DNA of 10,868 bases from Candidatus Woesearchaeota archaeon (GCA_016185955.1 JACPMQ010000036.1:1-10868), one strand, 5' to 3'; positions 1 to 6,609 are shown, counted from the stretch's first letter. Notes: generated by a model not told the origin, from the sequence alone. Program-made: numbers and translations.

Positions 1-380
1 CAGACACCAAAAACAATCCCTTAACAGATGTTAAACTCTATAGCAACAGTATTTTAAACGGCTCGGTTGATGCTGACGGCTCAAGAACAATAAACTATAC
101 TGATGTGGTATGCGGAAGCAGCCAATCAATAACTGTCAAGTGTAGTGATGATACAACTTGCGATACAAAATCCTCTTCAATAGACAGCGAAGGTGATTAT
201 GATTCCTTAATCTTTAATTGCAACATTTGCATCAACAAAACTGACTTATCAATTAAAACATCAGATGTAGCTATAAAATCTCAAGGAGGTAAATTTAACA
301 TCACAGCTTTAATTGATGTTGAGAAAGTAACAGTTAATAATACTAAACTTGATTTCAGGGAAGAATATGAAATTCAATAA
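1..380 (+). CDS. C-terminal end of a secreted/surface protein (partial)
   Basis: The reading frame is open from the left edge (codons in phase with base 3) to a TAA at 378-380, giving the last 125 residues of a longer protein. The visible part is rich in Asn, Ser, Thr and Asp, has N-x-S/T sequons and five Cys spaced through the middle, and shows a beta-sandwich-like start (pattern PLTDVKLYSNS...NGSVDADG) of the sort seen in extracellular Ig-like domains. No family is recognised. Its stop lies inside the first codons of the next gene, so the two overlap by 14 bp and are probably co-transcribed. A surface or S-layer-associated role is inference from composition and from the signal peptide on the neighbour. 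Confidence 0.7.
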   Translation, partial: DTKNNPLTDVKLYSNSILNGSVDADGSRTINYTDVVCGSSQSITVKCSDDTTCDTKSSSIDSEGDYDSLIFNCNICINKTDLSIKTSDVAIKSQGGKFNITALIDVEKVTVNNTKLDFREEYEIQ

Positions 381-1728
381 TTCAAAAACAAAATTTTTGT
401 GCTTAATTGTAATATTGTCCATTCCGAATGCCTTAGCGCTTACACTCCAAGAACTTATAGACTCTTATAACTTTGGTTATAATGATGGCACGCTCAATAT
501 AAACCAATTTTCTGATTATATGACTGATTCCAACTCAAATGGACAAAATGATACCCTAATAATAAACCTTACAGCAAATTCCACCTACACTGCCTTTTTT
601 GAAATTTATTTTGATTTAGCAGAAGAAAGTGGAACTTTGTCAAATAAAATTAATCAAAGCCTGCCTTCAGGCATATCAAATATCAACATTAGTTTTGATA
701 CTGGAGTGTTGACAAAGAATAAATACAACTACTCTATTAGGATTTATAACTCAACTAATCTGCTAGTCTTTAGCAAATATAATGTTGAGACTAATAATTA
801 TAACCAATTTGAAAATGGTACAAGTATAAATAGGATTACGGATGAAAATGTTAATAACAACTATATCCGAATTAATTTGACACTTAATGCAACTCAAAGC
901 CAAGACGTAAACATAACTGCTTATTTAAAGTTCAACCAAACTGCAATTAGTGCTACCGACCAAATAACACTAGCATCTGGATTGCAAACAGTTTCTCTGG
1001 ACTTTGATAACGAGACCATAAAGTCAACTCATTACAATGGAAATTTTACCTTGGACTCTGTTTTAATAGGCAAAAAGCTTATTCGTCCTGGTTATACAAC
1101 CTCTATTTATAATTATGAAGATTTTGCAAAAACATCCTATTTCAGAAATCATAGTAGTTCCGGAATTGATATAAATGCCAATAATTTATCGGAATTTTTG
1201 GAAATTAACTTTACCATAGCTGTGACAAATTCTAGTACCTACGATATAATTTTTGAAATCTATGACCAATTTAATAATTTTGTAAAAAACTTGTCTACAT
1301 CTCAAAGCCTATTAGTAGGTAATCAAACAGTAAACGTTAGGATTAATGGCTCTGATATCTATGCTACAAAAATAAGCGGGCCTTATATAATAAGCATAAC
1401 AAAATTAGTGGAAAATGGAAACGTCATAGACAAGCAATTTGAGCCGCACACAATACAAAATTTAACCTATACAGATTTTGAGAGACCGCTTCTACCTGAA
1501 TTAGAAATAGGTATAAGTGTAGCATTTAATGAAACAACTAATATCTCCAATATCATAGTTAATATAACCAATTTTGGTGAGTCTCCCGCTTTTAATGTAG
1601 CTATTGACACATTTAATAATGAAACATTCTCTACAGTAAATAATAGTGCTATAATAAATGTTAATGAATCTCAGACCTATAGATTTTTTGTCATAAACAC
1701 GTCAAATACGTACATCAAAAATCTTTGA
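367..1728 (+). CDS. Signal-peptide surface protein with CARDB/Ig-like domains, 5' part of a frame-split gene
   Basis: I place the start at the ATG at 367, not the in-frame TTG at 349, because the ATG gives a clean signal peptide (basic MKFNNSKTKF, hydrophobic LCLIVILSI, Ala-rich PNALA site near residue 24) and has GGGA a few bases upstream. The mature part is about 430 residues, Asn/Thr/Ser-rich with many N-x-S/T sequons, and consists of repeated beta-sandwich-like units. The last one (about residues 380-450, pattern ISNIIVNITNFGESPAFNV) resembles CARDB/DUF11-type adhesion domains. The frame ends at TGA 1726-1728, while the same kind of domain continues at once in the +1 frame to 2557. Together the two parts would make one secreted protein of about 730 residues. 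It overlaps the end of the preceding gene by 14 bp. The specific function is unknown; cell-surface adhesion or a glycoprotein coat is inferred. Confidence 0.75.
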   Translation: MKFNNSKTKFLCLIVILSIPNALALTLQELIDSYNFGYNDGTLNINQFSDYMTDSNSNGQNDTLIINLTANSTYTAFFEIYFDLAEESGTLSNKINQSLPSGISNINISFDTGVLTKNKYNYSIRIYNSTNLLVFSKYNVETNNYNQFENGTSINRITDENVNNNYIRINLTLNATQSQDVNITAYLKFNQTAISATDQITLASGLQTVSLDFDNETIKSTHYNGNFTLDSVLIGKKLIRPGYTTSIYNYEDFAKTSYFRNHSSSGIDINANNLSEFLEINFTIAVTNSSTYDIIFEIYDQFNNFVKNLSTSQSLLVGNQTVNVRINGSDIYATKISGPYIISITKLVENGNVIDKQFEPHTIQNLTYTDFERPLLPELEIGISVAFNETTNISNIIVNITNFGESPAFNVAIDTFNNETFSTVNNSAIINVNESQTYRFFVINTSNTYIKNL

Positions 1729-1738
1729 ATTTACTATT

Positions 1739-2557
1739 TTGAATGATGGCAACACCGCAGTTGTAGACATACAATGGTGGTTTGACACTAATGACAGTCA
1801 CATAATAAACAGCACAATAAACATTAGCTCTTTAGCTGTGAATGAAATGGCATTTGTCTACATAGAATACAACTATAGCAGCTCAGGGAGCTTTAATGTA
1901 AAAGCAAACGCTACTGGAATAAGCCAATCCACTACTACAACAGCCTCGTTAACTTCAACAGTAACTGTAGGCAACGTAACAAGTCTTAATGTTTATGATT
2001 TTTCAGTTCTATATCAAAATTCCACTTTAGTGGTATTTGGATTTAGTATAAACAATACAGGAACTATAAACTTAACAAACCTAAACTGGAGCTTAAATAC
2101 AGGAACAGAAACAATTACTGCCAATGAATTATTTGATACAAAGCCAAATGAAAGCATATTTGTGTTTGCGGAATATAAGTATCCCACTAATGGAGAATTT
2201 AATGCAGTTGCATCTGCAACAGACGGAACTAACTCAGACTCAGAGAGTTTGCCAGTAAATGTTAAAGCTATAGAAGTAAGCAATTTATCAGTTTTAAACA
2301 TAAGCGGAACCATAGGAGTTTTTGAATTTATTATTGAAAACAAATTAGCAACGAACTTAACTAATGTCTCTTGGATTTTTGACACTAAAAACAGCAATGT
2401 AATAAATAGCACATTAACAACTGCGCTTCAGCCAAGCGAGCAAATGTTTGTTTATGTAGATTATAACTTTACTGCTACAGGGACGTTTAATGTTAATGCC
2501 AGCGCAAGAAATGGTACTTTGATTGATTCCAGGAATCTGACTGTAGCTATAATTTGA
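1739..2557 (+). CDS. CARDB-like repeat protein, 3' part of the frame-split gene
   Basis: This frame is open from about 1697 to TGA 2555-2557. It has no convincing start of its own (only a TTG at 1739, no ribosome-binding site, no signal peptide), so it is best read as the continuation of the gene starting at 367. It contains three tandem units of roughly 85-95 residues with a shared pattern: F-x-F-x-I-x-N-x-G/K near the start, then N-x-x-W-x-x-x-T, then a P/V-x-E-x-x-F-V-Y/F-x-x-Y motif, and G-x-F-N-V/A-x-A-x-A at the end. This is the CARDB-type architecture of archaeal surface proteins. Sequons are abundant. There is no obvious C-terminal membrane anchor. Whether the break is a true mutation, a sequence error or a recoding site is discussed in the findings. 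Confidence 0.6.
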   Translation: MNDGNTAVVDIQWWFDTNDSHIINSTINISSLAVNEMAFVYIEYNYSSSGSFNVKANATGISQSTTTTASLTSTVTVGNVTSLNVYDFSVLYQNSTLVVFGFSINNTGTINLTNLNWSLNTGTETITANELFDTKPNESIFVFAEYKYPTNGEFNAVASATDGTNSDSESLPVNVKAIEVSNLSVLNISGTIGVFEFIIENKLATNLTNVSWIFDTKNSNVINSTLTTALQPSEQMFVYVDYNFTATGTFNVNASARNGTLIDSRNLTVAII

Positions 2558-2684
2558 GAGTTAAATCGTGTATTAAAAAGGCTAAAAATGTTATTCTGAC
2601 ATTTAATCTTTTATTGAAGGTACACTTCCCTTTGCAAAAAGCTTTGACCGGGTACTTGAAAATTTACTCATCACAAACAAAAAT

Positions 2685-2693
2685 TTTATATAT
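2685..2693 (+). promoter_or_regulatory. TATA box of the ferredoxin-ispH unit
   Basis: TTTATATAT is centred near 2689, about 26 nt before 2715. The ferredoxin ATG is at 2719, so the predicted transcript would be leaderless or have a leader of only a few bases. The 160 bp between the preceding stop (2557) and this start carry no other recognisable gene; a frame extension back to 2554 from a TTG is open but not protein-like. Confidence 0.55.
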
Positions 2694-2718
2694 CCTTGTC
2701 GAGTTTTTCAATGCTAAA

Positions 2719-3027
2719 ATGCCGCAGCAGATTGAAGAACATCCGCAAAATAGCCCTCAAAATAACCCTGTTAGAAATAAGTATATCCTTCAGCACGACA
2801 GGCCGAACTGCATTGGCTGCGCCGCATGCGAGGCAGTTGCGCCGGATTTCTGGGAGATGAATTCTGACGGCAAGTCTGATATTAAAAATGGCAAGCATAT
2901 GCCTAATGAGTGGCAGGAGCTTGAGATAGAAGAAAAGAATTTTCAGGCAAATAAAGAGGCTGCAGATTCGTGCCCCGTAAATGTGATTCATTTAATAAGA
3001 AAAGACACGGGAGAAAAAATAATCTGA
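2719..3027 (+). CDS. Single-cluster [4Fe-4S] ferredoxin
   Basis: This is a 102-residue small cytoplasmic electron carrier. The first ~20 residues are Gln/Asn/Pro-rich and probably disordered. The cluster ligands are C31, C34 and C37 (C-x2-C-x2-C in NCIGCAACEAVAP) and the distant C85 followed by Pro (SCPVNVI), the pattern of monocluster ferredoxins. The stretch APDFWEMNSDGKSDI between them also fits that family. The start at 2719 was chosen over upstream in-frame codons because protein-like sequence and the TATA box spacing both point to it. ispH begins 20 bp downstream on the same strand. IspH needs two electrons delivered through its own 4Fe-4S centre, so this ferredoxin is a likely physiological donor. 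That link is inferred from the neighbourhood. Confidence 0.9.
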   Translation: MPQQIEEHPQNSPQNNPVRNKYILQHDRPNCIGCAACEAVAPDFWEMNSDGKSDIKNGKHMPNEWQELEIEEKNFQANKEAADSCPVNVIHLIRKDTGEKII

Positions 3028-3047
3028 GCAATTCTCGAAATTGGAAA

Positions 3048-3968
3048 ATGGAAATATTAGTTGCTAAACATGCAGGATTCTGCTTTGGAGTTAAGAAAGC
3101 AATAGAGATAGCAGAGCAAACTGCGTTAAAAAATAAAGGCAAGGCTTATGTTTACGGGCAGCTTGTGCATAATGAAAGGGTAATAAAAGACTTGCAAAAA
3201 AAGGGCATAAATTTTGTTGAAAACATTGATGAAATTCCGGATAATGAAGTGACTGTGTTAAGGGCGCATGGTGAGCCCGGAACAACATACCAAAGATTAA
3301 AGCAGAAATCAATTCTTCAAGGCAGCAATTTATATGACGCTACATGCCCATTAGTAACATTAGTGCATAATGTCGCAATTAAGCTGAAAAATAATGGCTA
3401 TGAAGTAATAATATTCGGGAAAAAAAACCATCCGGAATCAATAGGGACAAGCTATTGCATAAAGGGAAAAGATACATTTATTGCAGAAAACCCTGAAGAT
3501 GCTGTTTTTATTGTTGAGCACATTAAAAAAAACGATTTTAAAAAAGCTGCAATTATCTCCCAAACAACAATGTCTGTGAGCGGCTACAAACAGCTCATTG
3601 AAAATGTCAATAAGCTTTCAAATAGCAAGTTTGAGCAGATGCATTTAAGCCTTAATGATGTTTCAAAGCCATTTGTTTTTGTCGATACAATCTGCAATCC
3701 GACAAAGCAAAGGCAATATGATACAGAAGAAATTGCGCAAAAAGCAGACATAATGATCGTAATAGGAGGGAAAAACTCAAGCAACTCAAAAGAGCTTGCT
3801 GCAAAAAGCAAAGAGCTGAATGTTGAGACATATTTTATTCAGTCAGCATCCCAAATTAGGAAAGAGTGGTTTGAAGGCAAGCAGAAGATTGGAGTAACCG
3901 CAGGCGCTTCTACTCCGGATGTGACAATAAGTGAGGTGGTGGATAAAATCAAATTTTTCGCCAAGTAA
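3048..3968 (+). CDS. ispH: 4-hydroxy-3-methylbut-2-enyl diphosphate reductase (IspH/LytB)
   Basis: This 306-residue protein (E. coli IspH is 316) catalyses the last step of the MEP isoprenoid pathway, the reduction of HMBPP to IPP and DMAPP. The three cluster-binding Cys are present: C12 (GFCFGV), C100 (DATCPLV) and C216 (DTICNPTKQRQ). The diphosphate-binding and proton-relay residues are also there: H41 (VHNERV), H74 (RAHGEP), H128 and E130 (NHPES), the QTTMS threonines at 173-174, and the late GGKNSSNS and AGASTPD motifs. Nothing essential is missing. I use the ATG at 3048, where family similarity begins (MEILVAKHAGFCFGV), rather than an open extension to 2970. It follows the ferredoxin gene by 20 bp. 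Archaea normally make IPP by mevalonate routes, so this gene is unusual and suggests a bacterial-type pathway or a transferred gene. Confidence 0.95.
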   Translation: MEILVAKHAGFCFGVKKAIEIAEQTALKNKGKAYVYGQLVHNERVIKDLQKKGINFVENIDEIPDNEVTVLRAHGEPGTTYQRLKQKSILQGSNLYDATCPLVTLVHNVAIKLKNNGYEVIIFGKKNHPESIGTSYCIKGKDTFIAENPEDAVFIVEHIKKNDFKKAAIISQTTMSVSGYKQLIENVNKLSNSKFEQMHLSLNDVSKPFVFVDTICNPTKQRQYDTEEIAQKADIMIVIGGKNSSNSKELAAKSKELNVETYFIQSASQIRKEWFEGKQKIGVTAGASTPDVTISEVVDKIKFFAK

Positions 3969-3976
3969 AAAACGAA

Positions 3977-4009
3977 TTTTTCCACTGTTCTTATAGCAGT
4001 GGAATTTTT
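3977..4009. terminator. Palindromic bidirectional terminator between ispH and rpsO
   Basis: Arms TTCCACTG (3980-3987) and CAGTGGAA (3997-4004) are flanked by runs of T on the plus strand before and after. It fills the 49-bp gap between two converging genes, so it can serve both. It is a member of the palindrome family also seen at 4786, 4893, 7589, 7690 and 10244, with its own apical stem. Confidence 0.6.
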
Positions 4010-4017
4010 GCATTAAA

Positions 4018-4473
4018 TCACTTCATGAAGAAGCCTGCTCTTTCAGGGTCAAATTTCCATTCAGAAGAAAGCTTTCCGGTTCTTTTGTAGTATTTTGTCA
4101 GCCTTTTGATTAAAGACTCTGTTAAAAGCAAGCCTCTTTTTGCTGTCTCGTCCTTATGGTTTTTTTCTATGTGCTTTCTTATCAAAACAGACCTTCTTAT
4201 TAAAGCCTGCAAATCTTCCGGAACTTCAGGAGCCATTCCCTTTTCTTTTAGTATCTCAGAAATTTTTTTCTTGCATAAAATTCTTACATCAGGTATTCCA
4301 TAAGTGTCTCTTAATGTAATGCCTATTTCAGCAGATGTTTTGCCCTCTTTTGCCAGCTTTGATATTAAAAGCTCTACTTCTTTTGGTGTGTACCTAAGCC
4401 AAACAGGCAGTGCCTTTTTCAGAGGCTTTTTTGAGCCGCTTTTTCCGTGCTTCCTTGAATGCATTCGTGCCAT
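4018..4473 (-). CDS. rpsO: 30S ribosomal protein S15 (archaeal S15p/S13e type)
   Basis: This 151-residue, Lys/Arg-rich protein has the long form found in archaea and eukaryotes (bacterial S15 is about 89). The N-terminal extension carries MARMHSRKHGKSGSKKP followed by WLRYTPKEVELLISKLAKEGKTSAEIG, then RDTYGIPDV, which are hallmark S13e/S15p segments. The C-terminal half (RSVLIRKHIEKNHKDETAKRGLLLTESLIKRLTKYYKRTGKL) is the conserved helical core that binds the central domain of 16S rRNA. It is complete from ATG 4473 to a stop at 4018. It converges with ispH across a palindrome. A weak AT-rich TATA candidate lies around 4501-4510, about 32 nt upstream. No ribosomal neighbours are in the window, so it is a stand-alone gene here. 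Confidence 0.96.
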   Translation of the reverse strand: MARMHSRKHGKSGSKKPLKKALPVWLRYTPKEVELLISKLAKEGKTSAEIGITLRDTYGIPDVRILCKKKISEILKEKGMAPEVPEDLQALIRRSVLIRKHIEKNHKDETAKRGLLLTESLIKRLTKYYKRTGKLSSEWKFDPERAGFFMK

Positions 4474-4575
4474 TTTTGCAACATCAATACAAATTGGAAA
4501 TCAATAAAAATTCTGGAGAACAAGCGGGACTTGCATCCAGCATAGCCAAGCCGTAACCGAGCTATCTTTAAAACG

Positions 4576-4606
4576 AAAATTCCACCTTCGTAGAGCGGAA
4601 GTTTTT
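4576..4606. repeat. Degenerate member of the AAAATTCC palindrome family
   Basis: AAAATTCCACC (4576-4586) faces GCGGAAGTTTTT (4595-4606). The outer AAAATTCC/GGAA-TTTT pairing is recognisable but interrupted by a bulge, and the apex no longer pairs well. It lies in the 198-bp gap between rpsO and the tRNA gene, on the 3' side of the tRNA. Nothing else identifiable is in that gap. Confidence 0.35.
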
Positions 4607-4671
4607 ACATACAGAGAAATTATCAGAAGTTTATAAAGCTATTGTTTACTCATTTCATTCGAAAGAAGAAA

Positions 4672-4765
4672 TAGCCCCGGGCAGATTCGAACTGCCGTCT
4701 CCGGCTTTCTGCAAATTTAGCAATTTGCCAAAGGCCGAAATGCTTGACCGCTACACCACGGGGCT
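4672..4765 (-). tRNA. tRNA-Gln (anticodon UUG) with an intron of about 21 nt
   Basis: The minus-strand sequence folds into a full cloverleaf. The acceptor stem is AGCCCCG/CGGGGCT (7 bp, A1-U72 as usual for archaeal tRNA-Gln), the D arm GTGTAGCGGTCAAGCA, the anticodon stem TCGGC/GCCGG (one G-U pair), and the T arm GGCAG-TTCGAAT-CTGCC. Between the two halves of the anticodon stem are 28 nt instead of 7. Placing the extra bases at the canonical 37/38 site gives a loop C-U-UUG-G-A, anticodon at 4729-4731, and an intron at 4707-4727. The intron forms its own hairpin (GCAAATT/AATTTGC), as expected for a bulge-helix-bulge substrate of the archaeal splicing endonuclease; exact cut sites cannot be fixed by eye. 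No CCA is encoded. A TTATAAT at 4779-4785 is nearer than the usual archaeal spacing, so the promoter is uncertain. Confidence 0.88.
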
Positions 4766-4785
4766 GTTGCATAACAGATTATAAT

Positions 4786-4822
4786 CAAAATTTCCACCAA
4801 TCTCAGGTTGATGCAAATTTTG
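4786..4822. repeat. Palindrome family member, CAATC-apex type (imperfect)
   Basis: The left arm CAAAATTTCCACCAATC is identical to the left arm of the perfect palindrome at 7690-7726. The right arm (GGTTGATGCAAATTTTG) has drifted, so only the outer CAAAATTT/AAATTTTG and part of the apex still pair. It lies directly upstream of the tRNA-Gln gene and overlaps where its promoter should be. Confidence 0.6.
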
Positions 4823-4892
4823 ACATTGACGACCAACGGCCAAAGCAAAAACAATGCCAAATTTCTCAGTGCAACGCTTACCAACATAACTG

Positions 4893-4931
4893 GTAAAAAT
4901 TCCGCCGTTCGCAGAACGGTGGAATTTTTAC
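4893..4931. repeat. Palindrome family member, CGTTC-apex type
   Basis: Arms GTAAAAATTCCGCCGTTC (4893-4910) and GAACGGTGGAATTTTTAC (4914-4931) pair over 18 bp with one G-U and a 3-nt loop. A smaller hairpin TTACCA/TGGTAA sits just before it and overlaps its left end. It lies 29 bp past the stop of the aspartase/fumarase fragment on the minus strand, so a terminator role is plausible. The left arm is identical to that of the palindrome at 7589-7627. Confidence 0.7.
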
Positions 4932-4959
4932 GAATCAGTTTTTAGTTTATAAAATTTGC

Positions 4960-5172
4960 CTATAGCCTGCTCAAAAACTCCATATAGCCTTTACCGCTTT
5001 TTATCTTATTGATTAATTCCTTATCAGGCTCCTTCGGCTGCGTCATTTCCTTTGGCGAAAGTATTTTTTCTAAGTCTTCTTTGGCTATTAAACTGTATTC
5101 TAAAATAACCTCTTTTATAGAAGCATTTAAATTTTTTTGCAAAACCGGCTCAGTAGAAATCCTAAAAGTCAA
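4960..5172 (-). pseudogene. C-terminal fragment of an aspartase/fumarase-superfamily gene
   Basis: The 70-residue frame contains SIKEVILEYSLIAKEDLE-KILSPKEMTQP at residues 18-46. This matches the C-terminal domain of the class II fumarase/aspartate ammonia-lyase family, where the consensus is S-hydrophobic-x-E-(L/V)-x-L-E-x-G-L-L-(S/T)-x-E-E-L-x-x-I-L-(S/D)-P-E-x-M-T-x-P. The catalytic core, including the GSSxMPxKxN signature, would need about 400 residues upstream and is absent: the sequence runs straight into an 18-bp inverted repeat (5146-5163) and the 146-bp element at 5179. The last ~25 residues after MTQP are a Lys-rich tail. The first ~15 residues (MTFRISTEPV...) probably come from the repeat rather than the ancestral gene. 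No promoter is obvious. I read it as a gene remnant; a short expressed peptide is possible but less likely. Confidence 0.6.
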
Positions 5173-5352
5173 AAACTAAAGTGGCTGCTCCAGAGCCGCG
5201 CTATAGGCAAAATGGCGCATCTTGATTGTTATTACAGCAAAAAATTTGCGCATACACACCATTTTGATAGCACAATTAACATTCTTCTGCTTGCCTACCG
5301 CCCCTTATTTTGGAGCGGCCACTTATATTTGTTAAGGATTTCTACTGAGCCG
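5146..5352. repeat. 18-bp inverted repeat enclosing the first 146-bp element
   Basis: CGGCTCAGTAGAAATCCT (5146-5163) and its exact complement AGGATTTCTACTGAGCCG (5335-5352) flank the mobile-like element at unequal distances of 15 and 10 bp. They lie outside the element's own terminal repeats, and the second copy of the element (8663-8808) lacks them. They may therefore be ends of an older, larger element into which the 146-bp unit inserted. Confidence 0.7.
5179..5324 (+). mobile_element. 146-bp MITE-like fold-back element, copy 1
   Basis: Its terminal inverted repeats are AAGTGGCTGCTCCA (5179-5192) and TGGAGCGGCCACTT (5311-5324), 14 bp with one G-U. Internal complementary arms are GCTAT/ATAGC (5200-5204, 5267-5271) and CAAAATGG/CCATTTTG (5208-5215, 5259-5266), so the whole unit folds back on itself. 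It is non-coding and is repeated at 8663-8808 with 3 differences in 146 bases. Such near-identity in non-coding DNA points to recent movement or conserved structure. No transposase is in the window. No clear target-site duplication is visible at this copy. Confidence 0.7.
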
Positions 5353-5365
5353 CAAAACCACAAAC

Positions 5366-5375
5366 TTTTTAACTA
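5366..5375 (+). promoter_or_regulatory. Possible TATA box for the PHP-carS unit
   Basis: TTTTTAACTA is centred about 26 nt before the ATG at 5396 and would give a leaderless transcript. The match to a TATA consensus is weak, and the call rests mainly on spacing. It lies between the inverted repeat ending at 5352 and the gene. Confidence 0.35.
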
Positions 5376-5395
5376 TTTTCTGTCTTTCCCTTTCA

Positions 5396-6037
5396 ATGCT
5401 TAAATATGATTTACATACACACACATCATATTCTAAATGCAGTAATATGAAGCCTTATATATTGCTGAAAACGGCAAAAAAAAGAGGGCTTAACGGCATA
5501 GCCGTTACAGACCATAATACTATAGATGGCGCGTTGGCAGTAAAAAAACTTAACAATGACAAGAACTTTGAAGTTATTATAGGAGAGGAAGTAACAACAA
5601 CAAGAGGAGATGTCCTTGCATACTATTTGCAGAAGCCCGTTAATTCCATTGATTTTTTTAAGATGGTTGAAGAAGTAAGGAAGCAAAATGGGCTTATAGT
5701 CATACCTCACCCTTTTAGAACCTCAATAAATCCAATGCACAAGTTTAAGCTGCCTCTAGAGCATATCAAAGGTAAAATTGATGCGGTTGAATGCTTCAAT
5801 GCCCGCACTTTTCTGTGGGACAATAAAAAAGCCAATGAAGCCTCAAATAAATTAGGAATTGCAAAAACTGCGGGAAGCGACGCGCATTTTAAATTTGAAG
5901 TAGCAAGCGCATTTACTTTATTTGAAGGTGATTTGAGAAAAGCGCTAAAAAACAGAAAAACAAAAATCTTTGGGACAAGTCTATATGGCCCATTTTTTGG
6001 ATTGTTGAGTTTTTTAAGAAAAAGGGCATTAAAGTGA
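5396..6037 (+). CDS. PHP-domain metal-dependent phosphoesterase
   Basis: This 213-residue protein has a complete set of PHP metal-binding motifs: H7 and H9 (DLHTHTSYS), D39-H40 (VTDHNT), E64/E65 (GEEVTT), H105 (IPHPFR), E132 (VECFN), and D162 and H164 (AGSDAHF). These coordinate a trinuclear Zn/Mn/Fe site. Stand-alone PHP proteins of this size include nucleotide/oligonucleotide phosphatases and RNase AM-like enzymes; the substrate cannot be read from sequence. The C-terminus is basic (LLSFLRKRALK). The ATG at 5396 leaves almost no room before the first motif, so it is the natural start. carS starts 5 bp after its stop (or overlaps it if a GTG at 6034 is used), so the two are likely co-transcribed. 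A link to lipid metabolism is only contextual. Confidence 0.88.
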   Translation: MLKYDLHTHTSYSKCSNMKPYILLKTAKKRGLNGIAVTDHNTIDGALAVKKLNNDKNFEVIIGEEVTTTRGDVLAYYLQKPVNSIDFFKMVEEVRKQNGLIVIPHPFRTSINPMHKFKLPLEHIKGKIDAVECFNARTFLWDNKKANEASNKLGIAKTAGSDAHFKFEVASAFTLFEGDLRKALKNRKTKIFGTSLYGPFFGLLSFLRKRALK

Positions 6038-6042
6038 TTTAC

Positions 6043-6603
6043 ATGCTTAAAATAATAATTCAATGCTTTTATTTTATACTGCCGGCTTATTTTGCGAATA
6101 TGGCCCCTGTTATAGTTAAAAAATTGTTTAAAGGGCTGGCTTTTCCCATTGACTTCAACAAAACCTTAAACAACAATCCTGTTTTAGGGAAAAACAAAAC
6201 TTTCAGAGGGCTTATCTTCGGCATTTTATTTGCAATGGTGATAGCATACCTTCAGTATATTCTTTACAAAAAGAATATTTTTGCAGGGATTTCAGCTATA
6301 GATATTTCAGCTATAGATTATTCTAACTGGATTTTAATAGGGTTTTTAATGGGCTTTGGCGCAATTTTTGGCGATTTAATAAAGAGCTTTATAAAAAGAA
6401 GATTAAGATATAATCCTGGAAAGCCTTTTGTGCCTTTTGACCAAACTGATTTTATTGCAGGAGCGTTAATTTTCATTTACCCCTTGGCTAAGGAATTTTT
6501 GACTTTAGAAAAAATAATAATAATCTTGCTAATTACATTTGCGCTTCACATTACAGTCAATCACATAGCTTTCTACACAGGAATAAGGCAGGAAAAGTGG
6601 TGA
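6043..6603 (+). CDS. carS: CDP-archaeol synthase (CarS, DUF46 family)
   Basis: This 186-residue integral membrane enzyme transfers CMP from CTP to 2,3-di-O-geranylgeranylglyceryl phosphate, giving CDP-archaeol, the precursor of archaeal polar lipids. Five hydrophobic segments are visible (about 3-28, 55-75, 95-115, 135-153, 156-175). The family signatures are GKNKTFRG (49-56) and GAIFGDLIKSFIKRRLRYNPGKP (107-128) followed by FVPFDQTDF (129-137). These belong to the CdsA-like cytidylyltransferase fold and include the conserved GD for metal binding. I choose ATG 6043 because AGTGAT at 6033-6038 resembles an archaeal Shine-Dalgarno at the right distance; a GTG at 6034 would add three residues. 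The substrate of CarS is built from IPP/DMAPP, the products of IspH encoded upstream. Confidence 0.93.
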   Translation: MLKIIIQCFYFILPAYFANMAPVIVKKLFKGLAFPIDFNKTLNNNPVLGKNKTFRGLIFGILFAMVIAYLQYILYKKNIFAGISAIDISAIDYSNWILIGFLMGFGAIFGDLIKSFIKRRLRYNPGKPFVPFDQTDFIAGALIFIYPLAKEFLTLEKIIIILLITFALHITVNHIAFYTGIRQEKW

Positions 6604-6609
6604 CTAAAA

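Noticed and set aside
2014..2412. 132-codon open frame on the minus strand
   Set aside because: Antisense shadow of the CARDB-like repeat gene, whose plus-strand frame shows clear repeat structure.
2554..2718. N-terminal extension of the ferredoxin frame from a TTG at 2554
   Set aside because: The added 55 residues do not resemble ferredoxin, and the TATA box at 2685-2693 lies inside it, so the start at 2719 is better.
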